Positions 54,866 through 63,010 of a stretch of 64,000 bases of DNA are shown piece after piece (position 1 is the stretch's first letter; each line of letters opens with the position of its first letter). The stretch is from contig NZ_KV917378.1 in assembly GCF_002019735.1 (NCBI RefSeq), positions 3,312,869 to 3,376,868 on the forward strand, written 5' to 3'. Both the position numbers and the translations under genes were made by a program. The notes beneath the pieces are model-generated. The model saw only the letters and a list, made by a program, of their open reading frames with translations, was not told the DNA's origin and searched no databases. The DNA is from Salipaludibacillus agaradhaerens (GTDB lineage: Bacteria > Bacillota > Bacilli > Bacillales > Salisediminibacteriaceae).

Positions 54866-55549
54866 ATGGAAGTAGGTCAAACAGAAAATGTGAAATGTAT
54901 GGCAGCTTTAATAGATCCTGACGGCAAATTTAAATACCAGTACAGGGATGAGGTATTAGATGTACACTGCCCTGTGGTCTCATCATTTAATGATGTCCCA
55001 CTTACAGCAAACCTTGTATTTTACTATGTTCATCAAGAGGAGGATGTGGACTTTCTCACTTCCATTATCAAAGGTGTAGGGAAGACGTTCAGAGGAAAAA
55101 TCGTTTTAGTGACAAACCCTTTATATAATACGGAATGTATAAGTAAGTTACTTATATTACCAATTCATGGTCTTATCTTTACTAATACATTTAAAATCTA
55201 TATGGATTCTGTAGCGACGTTTTTTGATAGTTACCCGTTTTTACTAGATCCAGAGCTTCACAAGGTGGTAGCTGAAGATATCTTCACTATCAAGCATAAA
55301 AGTAAACCAATAAAAAAATTCGTTCTAAATGACAAACAGATTGAAGGTATTTTGAAAGAAAACGAAAAAATCGTCTTAGAAAAATTAATAAACGGTAAAT
55401 CTACGGGTGAGATTGCAAACGAAATGTATTTTGCCCCTTCAACAATTAATAATGTCATTGGGAGAATTTTAATGATTTTAAATGCGAATGATCGTACAGA
55501 AGCTGTCGTGAAAGCTATCCGAAGTAACTGGGTGTCGAGTATTAAGTAA
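54866..55549 (+). CDS. LuxR-type HTH response-regulator-like protein
   Basis: 227 residues; ATG 54866 preferred over GTG 54857 because of spacing to AAGAAGG. The C-terminal 60 residues are a GerE/LuxR helix-turn-helix (ILKENEKIVLEKLINGKSTGEIANEM, APSTINNVIGRIL, with DRTEAVVKAI). The N-terminal 150 residues have a receiver-like alternation of strands and helices (GKIVLVTNPLY, LPIHGLIFTN) but I do not see the usual phospho-acceptor Asp set, so phosphorylation may be lost. Probably a DNA-binding regulator; target unknown. No histidine kinase is adjacent. Confidence 0.75.
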   Translation: MEVGQTENVKCMAALIDPDGKFKYQYRDEVLDVHCPVVSSFNDVPLTANLVFYYVHQEEDVDFLTSIIKGVGKTFRGKIVLVTNPLYNTECISKLLILPIHGLIFTNTFKIYMDSVATFFDSYPFLLDPELHKVVAEDIFTIKHKSKPIKKFVLNDKQIEGILKENEKIVLEKLINGKSTGEIANEMYFAPSTINNVIGRILMILNANDRTEAVVKAIRSNWVSSIK

Positions 55550-55560
55550 AACTGTTAAAA

Positions 55561-55635
55561 GATGAAATGGAATACATTTAGCAATAAAATTAAGGTAATA
55601 TTATTTATTCTCATCGCTGTTCATTCCATTTTCAT
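55561..55635. terminator. Hairpin between convergent genes
   Basis: GATGAAATGGAAT near 55561 pairs with ATTCCATTTTCATC near 55621 (one bulged base) around a long AT-rich loop. It may act as a terminator for the regulator gene. Confidence 0.45.
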
Positions 55636-55672
55636 CCTATATATCTAAGCCGATCTTAAATGGTTTTCATTG

Positions 55673-56008
55673 TTAATAATAACTGCCTACACCCTGTAAG
55701 ATTACGAATAGACTGAAAACAGTCGTTATGATAGAAAAAATTAATAAAATACCACTAATGAGTAGATACTTCGCAAAATGCTCAAGCAAGTGTTCGATAG
55801 CATCTTCTGATGATGTTTCTAAATATCGTCTTGCTTCAGTACCCGCCTTATAGAGTAGATAGCCCAAAAATGCTGTCACAACACCAGTAATGAGACCAGA
55901 AAAGGAAGAGGCCATAAGACTTATTATGACTGACATTGCCCCTAATATAATGGACCCTATTCCACAGATTTTTCCCCATATTGAGATTCGATTCATGATG
56001 TTTTCCAA
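55673..56008 (-). CDS. Small membrane protein (DUF5362-like)
   Basis: 111 residues. TTG start at 56008 is favoured by AAAGGAG eight bases upstream; ATG four codons later is the alternative. Three hydrophobic segments (about 14-31, 35-53 and 80-104) with a charged loop (TEARRYLETSSEDAIEHLLEHF). It resembles small membrane proteins of the DUF5362 kind, but the match is from pattern only. No function is known, and the neighbours give no hint. Confidence 0.65.
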   Translation of the reverse strand: MENIMNRISIWGKICGIGSIILGAMSVIISLMASSFSGLITGVVTAFLGYLLYKAGTEARRYLETSSEDAIEHLLEHFAKYLLISGILLIFSIITTVFSLFVILQGVGSYY

Positions 56009-56264
56009 CTAATTTCACTCTCCTTTTTAATAACTTACTAATTGTATGATAGAAGCTGCTAAATAATCGAGGTAGTATCGTCCTATTTTTTAACAAACAC
56101 AGCATAGATTAAGTAAATGCCTAGGTACATTGTGTCATCATGAAGTCAGACAAGAGGTTACTTACAATTATTTATAAAGTATTTGTAACGATATGATGAT
56201 AAAGGCACGTTAGATTAGTTATGAATTTTAGGGAAATAATAACGTTCTCTATTCTGACATACAC
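56009..56264. other. Intergenic region upstream of effector module 2
   Basis: About 255 bases without an ORF or clear signal. From 56265 onward the sequence is the first copy of a 1.15-kb direct duplication. Confidence 0.4.
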
Positions 56265-56367
56265 CGAATGTCCTGTTTTTAAATAATTTCCCTATAAATG
56301 ATTGAAAAGATAAGGAGATTATTGCAAAAATTAGAAAGAGAGACGTTATGTTGAAAGGAGAATGTCG

Positions 56368-56979
56368 TTGCGACTTAAGTTTATGCTTATACATATGATG
56401 TTGTTAATGGTGATAATGGGAGGATGTGACGTTAACGTGCCAGACACACAAGCGTTTCAAGATGAATTTACAAGTGAGTTTATGCAGTCAACGTCGGAAA
56501 CAGAAGAAGGTTACTATACATTTGAATCAGGGACTGGCGGGTATACGATGTTGTTTCCTATAGAAGGACAAATAGATGACGCCACATATTACAACCAAAA
56601 TGATTTCAATGAAATCTTTACGTTTGGTGTAAGAAACGAAAAAGATAATTTGGCTTATGGTTTTAAGTTAACATACGAAGATCGGGGAACGACAGAGAGG
56701 ATAGATACATATTTAAAAATATTATCAAACAGAGTTAATTATGATGGTGAATATAATATATTTAAACAAAATAATAAAACGTACTATTATGCCAAAAGGG
56801 AGATAAAGGCAAGTAATGCCTATTTTATTTTTGGCTATATTAAGGCGGATAATGATAAAAAAGGGATTGAATTTATTAGCAATATTTCTTGTTTAGATAA
56901 TGATAAATACTGTGAGATAGAGATTAAAAGTGAAGAAGAAAAAATTAAAAAAATTATGACGTCAATTGAGTTTAAATGA
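56368..56979 (+). CDS. Lipoprotein, putative T7SS lipase immunity protein, copy 2a
   Basis: 203 residues from TTG 56368 (GGAG is too close to ATG 56362, which is in frame two codons earlier). Signal peptide with lipobox VIMGGCDV. N-terminal mature part FQDEFTSEFMQST...GYYTFESGTGGYTMLFP is shared with copy 2b and, more loosely, with the lipoprotein at 26308. The C-terminal half is specific but keeps a Cys pair (CLDNDKYCE) and MTSIEFK. It stands before a truncated effector, so it may be an orphan immunity protein against an effector of kin or rivals. Immunity function is inferred from layout. Confidence 0.65.
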   Translation: MRLKFMLIHMMLLMVIMGGCDVNVPDTQAFQDEFTSEFMQSTSETEEGYYTFESGTGGYTMLFPIEGQIDDATYYNQNDFNEIFTFGVRNEKDNLAYGFKLTYEDRGTTERIDTYLKILSNRVNYDGEYNIFKQNNKTYYYAKREIKASNAYFIFGYIKADNDKKGIEFISNISCLDNDKYCEIEIKSEEEKIKKIMTSIEFK

Positions 56980-57001
56980 TATGTAAAAGGTGTTGAGAGG
57001 G

Positions 57002-57352
57002 ATGGGAAACAGAGAAATTCTTGATTCGGATCAAGTGAGAGCAAGAATGATCCAAATGGAATATAAAGAGATAACCGAATCAGAAATACGCCGTATTTAT
57101 ATAGAAGAAACAGGTACTGAACCACCTGCCAATATCACCATCTACTCATCAGAGGATTTCCCCGAGCTTCGAGAAGGGGATTATTACTCAGGTTTTGATG
57201 GCTCAGCTATTCATTTTTATGATGAAGAAAAAGGAATCAATCAAGTGTATACCATTACCCGTGGCAGTGAAGAAAGCGAGAAAGACAGTTGGAAATCTTT
57301 TAGGTGGGATAGACTATTTCCTCATAATAAACTCAGTGTAAAATGGTTATAA
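57002..57352 (+). pseudogene. Truncated T7SS lipase-like effector
   Basis: 116 codons. The first about 97 residues match the intact effector at 58150 almost exactly (SVRARIIQMEYKELTESE-like start; YTITRGSEESEKDSW). After the tryptophan it changes to SFRWDRLFPHNKLSVKWL and stops, so it ends before the GHSLGG nucleophile and lacks the whole helical C-terminus. ATG 57002 is aligned with the start of the intact gene; a TTG at 56990 is less likely. It is a leftover of the tandem duplication. Confidence 0.8.
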
Positions 57353-57518
57353 AGACATATTAAATTAGTTGTGGGATTTGGTTGAAACAATAATATAATC
57401 TATTGTTATATATAACGAATGTCCTGTTTTTAAATAATTTCCCTATAAACGATTGAAAAGATAAGGGGTTTATTGTAAAAATTAGAAAGAGAGACGTTAT
57501 GTTGAGAGGAGAATGTCG

Positions 57519-58148
57519 TTGCGACTTAAGTTTATGATTATACATATGATGTTGTTAATGGTGATAATGGGAGGATGTGACGTTAACGTGCCAGACACAC
57601 GAGCGTTCCAAGATGAATTTACAAGTGAGTTTATGCAGTCGACGACGGAAACAGAAGAAGGATATTATACATTTGAATCAGGGACTGGCGGATATACGAT
57701 GTTATTTCCGACTAATGCACGTATTGGGGATGGAACTTATTATAAACCAGCTAACGAATATGAGCGTTATAGTGTTGCTAATCAAAAAGAAGAAAAAAAT
57801 ATTACCTCAGGAATAAGAATAACATATGAAAATAACCCCTCCATGGAAAATATCGATATTAATTTGAGTGTTCTTTCTATGAAAGCAGGTTATGAAGGAG
57901 AGTATGAAACATTCGAATTAGAGGGTAATGTATACAATTATGCTAGTTATGTTTATGAAACACTTAATGGGATAGAAAATCATTATTTTATTAGTTTTAT
58001 AAAATCTGAGAATAGTACTCAAGGAATAATGTTTATTTATTCAGCATCATGCTTAGATAGTGGTGAAGAATGTGAAATAGACGTGGGATACGAGGAAGAG
58101 GTTGCAAAGAAAATAATGACATCAATTGAATTTAAAGATGGTGATTGA
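57519..58148 (+). CDS. Lipoprotein, putative T7SS lipase immunity protein, copy 2b
   Basis: 209 residues from TTG 57519 (in-frame ATG at 57513). The same signal peptide and lipobox as copy 2a and the same first about 50 mature residues, then divergent to a shared end (CLDSGEECE, MTSIEFK). It is encoded directly before the intact lipase effector (stop and start are one base apart), the order expected for an immunity-effector pair. As a lipoprotein on the outer face of the membrane it could block a lipase that attacks membrane lipids from outside, like TilA in S. aureus. Confidence 0.7.
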   Translation: MRLKFMIIHMMLLMVIMGGCDVNVPDTRAFQDEFTSEFMQSTTETEEGYYTFESGTGGYTMLFPTNARIGDGTYYKPANEYERYSVANQKEEKNITSGIRITYENNPSMENIDINLSVLSMKAGYEGEYETFELEGNVYNYASYVYETLNGIENHYFISFIKSENSTQGIMFIYSASCLDSGEECEIDVGYEEEVAKKIMTSIEFKDGD

Positions 58149-58149
58149 T

Positions 58150-60258
58150 ATGACAAATAAGGAAGTGCTGGGTTCAGACTCTGTAAGAGCGAGAATTATC
58201 CAAATGGAATATAAAGAATTAACCGAATCAGAAATCCGCCGCATTTATATAGAAGAAACCGGTACTGAACCACCCGCCAATATTACGATCTACTCATCAA
58301 ATGACTTTTCTGAGCTTCAAAAAGGGGATTATTACTCAGGTTTTGATGGCTCAGCTATTCACTTTTACGATGAAGAAAAAGGGATTAATCAAGTGTATAC
58401 CATTACCCGTGGTAGTGAAGGGAGCGAAAAAGATAGCTGGAAGCCAAAAGATTGGTTTTATAATTTATTTGGTATAGGGTTAGGACAAAATGATAGTCAA
58501 ATATCTGATGCAAAAAGGTTTACAGAGTTAGTGACTAAAGAGGTCAATAAATCTAATGATTCTCCCATACCTATAAAGAGTATAGGTATGGGACACTCTC
58601 TAGGAGGAAACCTCATTACTACTTTACAGCTTATTACTGGCCAATTTGATAATGTCTACGCAGTAAACCACATTCCTCCTAGCATATATCAATTGGCATC
58701 TATTGACTCTATATTTGCAAATGAATTAAATGCAATGTTCAAACTAGATTTAGAAAATAACTTCAACGCCATCTACGACATTGATCCCACTGAACTTAAG
58801 GAGTTTACGGAAGCGTATTATAAAGAGCGTATTGATGAGACGACGATTAACCGATTGAATATGGAAGAAGACCTTCTATATGCGATGTGGGGGCTGTCGG
58901 GATTTATTGATATTGGTGTTGGTGATCCGATGAATTCTATTGAAGGCTTTGATGGGTTACATGACTTTATGAGTCATATTTCTGACGAGGATATGAGAAT
59001 TGTCCGCCTTTATTTTGCACAATTTGTACAAGGTTATAACAAAGATGGCTTTGATGGTGCCATACGTGAGATCACGGGATTTAGGTTCGATTTACTTGAT
59101 GATTTAAAAGAAATATTTAGTTCCCATTCAGAAAGTAATATATTCAAAGCAGCTTGGGATACAAGAGAATCAAGTGCCGACTTAGCGCGTGGGTTTGGAC
59201 CAATGTTACGGGATATGGGTGAGAAAATTCCTCAGCTATATGATGATTTAGTCGTGCTCTATAACAATATTGATCCGTTATTAGATGCTCTTGTAGACTT
59301 GGAGGTAATCACCCCCGTTGAACGACAGGAAATTAAGCGAAGCTTAGGTGAAATTTTAGAAAGTGTCGGCAATATAAAAATGTATCTAAATGGGTCTCTA
59401 AATCAAGGTTGGATTAATTTAATACGGTCAGGTTATTACATTTACCAAGAAGTCAACAACATCATGGCTAACGTTGACAATCTTAAGCTCCATACAGAAG
59501 GATTAATGGACTATTTTGGATTAAGTGGTGAGGCTCATAAAATGAACCATGTCGTCAATGCTCTTGGAAAAAACAGTGAGGGAAATGTGACGAGAGTGTA
59601 TGAAGGCGGGGATATGTATTTTATTAAACCTCAGGACGTCTTACAAAAAGGAGATAGCCTTCTTGATCGCTTAAAAGAGATGCCAAAGTCGGGCGAGTCA
59701 CTGTTGAGTGAATTGCGTGACGTAATGGGTAGGGGAAAAGGTCTCGGTAAACTATTCCCTATGTTAGGGCTTGGGTTGGCAGGGGTTTCGGCGATGCGAT
59801 CCTTCATTGGGGCGAATCAACCTATTAAAGTGAACATATCGTCAGCAGTTAGAATTTATCAAAAAGGCCAGTCAACATGTGATGAAATTAAGTCAGAAGT
59901 TGCAAAACTTAAACGCTTATATGAATCAGAATATGAAGAAGGATTTAACGACTGGAAAAGAGTGCTCACAACAAAAATGAATAACATGGAGCAATCTCCT
60001 CGGTCTTATCAACAGGAATTGCTTGGTCACACGCCTCCTAGTGCAGAAAAAGTTTGGAAAATTACTAAAATTACCGTTCATGAGGAAGTGGATCCTCTCC
60101 CAGCCGCATTGACAGAAAACTTTGAATCTATTTTCGCGTACTATGAAGAAGAAATGGTTGATACGTTGGCACGTGTCGAGCTCATCAAGGAATCAATTGA
60201 GACATTATTCAGTGAAGAAGAAGAAATAAGCCACCTTTTTACAATAAACTATCAATAA
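58150..60258 (+). CDS. T7SS effector candidate with N-terminal class-3-lipase-like domain (TslA-like, reverse layout)
   Basis: 702 residues, no signal peptide. Residues about 55-200 are a class-3-lipase-like alpha/beta-hydrolase: oxyanion-region motif YTITRGSEGS followed by DWFYNL, and nucleophile elbow GMGHSLGG with Ser150. The remaining 450 residues are almost all helical (IRRSLGEILESVGN-like repeats of hydrophobics), contain a short Gly-rich hydrophobic patch (LGKLFPMLGLGLAGVSAM) and end with a long helical segment. LXG effectors carry the secretion domain first; here the enzymatic part is first, as in the S. aureus T7SS lipase TslA. Immunity-type lipoprotein upstream, small helical protein downstream, and a homologue next to esxA support a secreted antibacterial phospholipase. 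Activity is inferred. Confidence 0.72.
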   Translation: MTNKEVLGSDSVRARIIQMEYKELTESEIRRIYIEETGTEPPANITIYSSNDFSELQKGDYYSGFDGSAIHFYDEEKGINQVYTITRGSEGSEKDSWKPKDWFYNLFGIGLGQNDSQISDAKRFTELVTKEVNKSNDSPIPIKSIGMGHSLGGNLITTLQLITGQFDNVYAVNHIPPSIYQLASIDSIFANELNAMFKLDLENNFNAIYDIDPTELKEFTEAYYKERIDETTINRLNMEEDLLYAMWGLSGFIDIGVGDPMNSIEGFDGLHDFMSHISDEDMRIVRLYFAQFVQGYNKDGFDGAIREITGFRFDLLDDLKEIFSSHSESNIFKAAWDTRESSADLARGFGPMLRDMGEKIPQLYDDLVVLYNNIDPLLDALVDLEVITPVERQEIKRSLGEILESVGNIKMYLNGSLNQGWINLIRSGYYIYQEVNNIMANVDNLKLHTEGLMDYFGLSGEAHKMNHVVNALGKNSEGNVTRVYEGGDMYFIKPQDVLQKGDSLLDRLKEMPKSGESLLSELRDVMGRGKGLGKLFPMLGLGLAGVSAMRSFIGANQPIKVNISSAVRIYQKGQSTCDEIKSEVAKLKRLYESEYEEGFNDWKRVLTTKMNNMEQSPRSYQQELLGHTPPSAEKVWKITKITVHEEVDPLPAALTENFESIFAYYEEEMVDTLARVELIKESIETLFSEEEEISHLFTINYQ

Positions 60259-60283
60259 AGAGAGAGAACAGGGGAATACAATT

Positions 60284-60616
60284 ATGGGGCAAATGACCAC
60301 TAGTTATCAGTTTATGAGATACATAGACTCACTAGATAAAGCTGGTGTTTTTAACCAGTCATTGGAACGAATTGCAGAGAGACATGAGGAACTAAAAAAG
60401 TTTGTTGAAAAAGAGTTACAACATTCCCATGGCGAGATGGTGACGGAAGTGTTGGATGACATAAAGACAACGAGTAAGAATTATCATGACACCGCTGCGC
60501 TCTTTCAGCAAGTAATGGATCAAGCAGAAACCGCGTATATAAAGCATTTGAACGCTATGAGATTTCAAAAAATAACGGTGTATTATGACGAAATCGAAAC
60601 AGGTGTGGGGTCATAG
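60284..60616 (+). CDS. Small helical protein, putative T7SS effector partner 2
   Basis: 110 residues, mostly helical (LERIAERHEELKKFVEKELQ; YHDTAALFQQVMDQAETAYI) with a strand-like end KITVYYDEI. It follows the effector by 25 bases. Size and helical-hairpin character recall the small WXG100-like partners of LXG and TslA effectors, which pair with the helical targeting domain. It has no WXG motif and I do not recognise the family. Confidence 0.6.
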   Translation: MGQMTTSYQFMRYIDSLDKAGVFNQSLERIAERHEELKKFVEKELQHSHGEMVTEVLDDIKTTSKNYHDTAALFQQVMDQAETAYIKHLNAMRFQKITVYYDEIETGVGS

Positions 60617-60629
60617 TCACTTACTTTGT

Positions 60630-60676
60630 ACGCTATATCATGATGTAAGGCATGCATCTGGAAATAGCGTTTTTTT
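60630..60676 (+). terminator. Terminator of effector module 2
   Basis: ACGCTAT / ATAGCGT outer stem with inner GATG/CATC pairing, followed by TTTTTTG. Confidence 0.75.
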
Positions 60677-60757
60677 GTTGCCATAAAAAACATTGGATTC
60701 CCGTGCTATAATCATTCACGAGATACTTGACCCATGGATAAAAGGAGAGGACAGCCA

Positions 60758-61600
60758 ATGCCACAGTTAATCGAGTATGTCTCTAAATCAAAAACAGGAT
60801 TCGAGAAAGACATGGAAGATACATATTGTGTGACTGATAACTACGCCGCGGTCATCGATGGTGCCACAAACGTATCAGGCCAATTAATTGACGGCAAAAC
60901 GCCTGGTCAGCATGCGGCACAGCTCATTAAACAGACGATTGAAAGCTTGCAAGGGCCTGAAACCATTGAAGACATTATCACGCAAATAAACGACAGCTAT
61001 GCTTTATTTTATCGTGAGTATCAGTTAACGGAGGTTATTAAAACAAAACCGTTTTTACGCCCTTCAGCTACAATGGCTTTATACAGTGGCTATGCTCGAA
61101 AAGTATGGCTCATCGGTGATTGTCAATGCTATGTGAACGGTCAGCATTATCAGCATGCAAAAGAAGTGGATGCTGTCGCCTCACAAGCAAGACGGTTACT
61201 AGTAGAAGCAGAATTAGCCAAAGATAAATCAGTGGCGGACATTGTAGCGTCAGACACAAGTTTTGAGAAAATTAAGCCGTTAATTCAAGCCCAATATGCT
61301 TTCACTAATCAACCGCCTTCACAGCCTTTTAGCTATGAAGTGATTAATGGTGAACCGTTATATATGGAAAGCTTCCAAACGGTGGAAGTGCTTGTTGGCA
61401 TCATCTCTCTGGCGCTTGCTTCCGACGGTTACCCGCACATTTTTGCTACACTAACAGAAACGGAGTCCCATTTGGAACACGTATTACAACGTGATCCGTT
61501 ATGCATTCATGACAATGTATCCGTTAGAGGCGTCACAAATGGTAAAATCTCTTATGATGACCGTACATATATAAACATCCGGATTGAGTCTGGCAGCTGA
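60758..61600 (+). CDS. PP2C-like protein phosphatase domain protein
   Basis: 280 residues, cytoplasmic. Start at ATG 60758 behind GGAGAGG rather than 60734. PP2C-type metal-site motifs appear in order: EKDMEDTYCV and VIDGATNVSG, ATMALYSGYARKVWLIGDCQCYV, ALASDGYPHI, and late DDRTYINIRI. It is shorter than typical regulatory PP2Cs with extra domains and looks like a stand-alone phosphatase with a somewhat divergent core. It would remove phosphate from Ser/Thr of unknown proteins. Monocistronic, with a promoter presumably in 60677-60757 (TGCTATAATC gives TATAAT near 60707) and a repeat-family copy after it. Confidence 0.7.
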   Translation: MPQLIEYVSKSKTGFEKDMEDTYCVTDNYAAVIDGATNVSGQLIDGKTPGQHAAQLIKQTIESLQGPETIEDIITQINDSYALFYREYQLTEVIKTKPFLRPSATMALYSGYARKVWLIGDCQCYVNGQHYQHAKEVDAVASQARRLLVEAELAKDKSVADIVASDTSFEKIKPLIQAQYAFTNQPPSQPFSYEVINGEPLYMESFQTVEVLVGIISLALASDGYPHIFATLTETESHLEHVLQRDPLCIHDNVSVRGVTNGKISYDDRTYINIRIESGS

Positions 61601-61609
61601 ACGAGTTTA

Positions 61610-61760
61610 GCATAAATAACCGTCCGTAAACCTCCCGCCTTAAAATAGAGAGGCAAGCTATTTAGGTGAGAGAAAACGGCCGCTAAAGTCCTGATTCACT
61701 AAACCATCAATCAGTGGAAGAACAACGAAAACTTCCACTGATTGATGGTTTGTTTTTAGT
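61610..61760. repeat. Two-hairpin intergenic repeat, copy H (best second hairpin)
   Basis: Left part AACCGTCCGTAAACCTCCCG, loop TTAAAATAGAGAGG and right arm AACGGCCGCT, then AAGTCCTGATTCACTAAA. The second hairpin is a perfect 18-bp stem, ACCATCAATCAGTGGAAG (61703-61720) with CTTCCACTGATTGATGGT (61732-61749), followed by TTGTTTTT. In this copy it doubles as a terminator for the phosphatase gene. Confidence 0.8.
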
Positions 61761-62044
61761 ATTTACTAAGGGTTGCTTTTAGATGACCGCTTAGTGATAG
61801 AAAGGCTAATTAATTATCGTATTCTCGCTCTAAGCTAAAAAATGTGCTCATCTTCTATCGTTTTACAAAAGAAAAAATAGCTCTCTTTCTATGTTGAGCC
61901 AGATCAATCATCTGATTAGATGATTGAATAACGGGGAATATAGACAGCAATTAAATTCTATTAACGTATTTGTAATGACAGTCTTGCCATCCCTAAATGA
62001 TGTACGAAAGGTAAGGCTATCATTTGGGGATAGGGGGTTCACAA
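61761..62044. other. Upstream region of the protease gene with 11-bp stem hairpin
   Basis: No ORF. CCCTAAATGAT (61991-62001) pairs with ATCATTTGGGG (62019-62029), one G-T pair, ending two bases before the ribosome site TAGGGGG. The hairpin is therefore in the 5' leader and could affect translation. Confidence 0.45.
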
Positions 62045-62878
62045 ATGGTACGTGGAATATGTGGAAAAAGACGAGGAAGGGCTGAGAAAAAGGGTTTAAG
62101 CGATGCCCGTCAAAGAAAGACGGGAGTTTTGGGGGCCGTCGTACTTATTGTTTTTGCATCGTTTATTGGTATAGTTACTTATCAGGCATTCTCTTCTAAC
62201 TCCTCTCATATCACGGTTGAACTTTTAAAAGAACGAAAAAGTCCAGTACTGGATAGCAACGTAGATAAGCCACTTCCCACATTTTTTAAAGAGCAAGACG
62301 AGGAACTTAGTACAGCGAGTATGATTGAAGAAGCCCAGCAATCTGTTTACACCATTGTTACAACGGAAGAACAAGGGTCCGGATTCTTATATAATAACGA
62401 AGGACATGTGATTACGAGTGCCCATGTTATTAATGATAGTGCCTTTGCCTCTGTTATAGCCGAGGATGATACACATTATGAAGCGACGGTTGAAGGGATA
62501 TCTGAGTTTATGGATGTGGCTGTGCTTTATGTACCAGAACTAGATGGGTTTGAGCCATTCCCACTAGAAACCGATCAACAATATGGAGCGGGAGAAGATG
62601 TTCTAACAATCGGAAGCCCAGAAGGTATGCAAAATACTGTGACGTATGGGGAGATCATCACAACGGAGGAAAACTTATTGATAGAAGAATACGAATATGA
62701 AGATCTATATGAAATATCAGCTGATATTATAGAAGGAAGTAGTGGCGGTCCCTTAATTTCAGAAAATGATCAAGTGATTATCGGAATGAATGCCGCCAGA
62801 ACGTTTGGTGAAAATGCAGTGGGCTATAGTGTTCCGCTATACAAACTAGAAGAAATCATTGAGGATCTCATAAGTTGA
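62045..62878 (+). CDS. Membrane-anchored trypsin-like (HtrA-type) serine protease, no PDZ domain
   Basis: 277 residues; ATG 62045 behind TAGGGGG, not the TTG at 62024. Very basic cytoplasmic start (MVRGICGKRRGRAEKKG), one membrane helix (about 29-52), an extracellular linker, then a chymotrypsin-fold domain (about 95-275). Catalytic triad: His in VITSAHVI, Asp in EFMDVAVLY, Ser in IEGSSGGPLI. HtrA proteases carry a PDZ domain after the protease; it is missing here. The protease domain is highly acidic. It may be a surface quality-control or processing protease. The next gene downstream is convergent. Confidence 0.85.
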   Translation: MVRGICGKRRGRAEKKGLSDARQRKTGVLGAVVLIVFASFIGIVTYQAFSSNSSHITVELLKERKSPVLDSNVDKPLPTFFKEQDEELSTASMIEEAQQSVYTIVTTEEQGSGFLYNNEGHVITSAHVINDSAFASVIAEDDTHYEATVEGISEFMDVAVLYVPELDGFEPFPLETDQQYGAGEDVLTIGSPEGMQNTVTYGEIITTEENLLIEEYEYEDLYEISADIIEGSSGGPLISENDQVIIGMNAARTFGENAVGYSVPLYKLEEIIEDLIS

Positions 62879-62960
62879 CAGTTCGAAGAAGGAAAGGAAA
62901 TAAACTCTCATAAGCTATTAATTAAAGATATAGAGGCTTGGACAAAACCCAGTGATTAAG

Positions 62961-62992
62961 AACGGCCCTCACTTATGTGAGAGCCGTTTTTT
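62961..62992. terminator. Terminator between convergent genes
   Basis: AACGGCCCTCAC / GTGAGAGCCGTT stem (one mismatch) followed by TTTT; the AA-rich left side gives little terminator character on the minus strand. Confidence 0.8.
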
Positions 62993-63010
62993 AAATGGTT
63001 GGTGGTTCAT

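Larger units (their letters stand above)
56265..58443 (+). repeat. Tandem duplication of about 1.15 kb (immunity gene plus effector 5' end)
   Basis: The block starting CGAATGTCCTGTTTTTAAAT at 56265 recurs at about 57416. It includes the leader, the lipoprotein gene start and the first about 97 codons of the effector. The offset is about 1.15 kb. Leaders, signal peptides and effector N-termini are nearly identical, while the middles of the two lipoproteins have diverged strongly. Confidence 0.85.
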
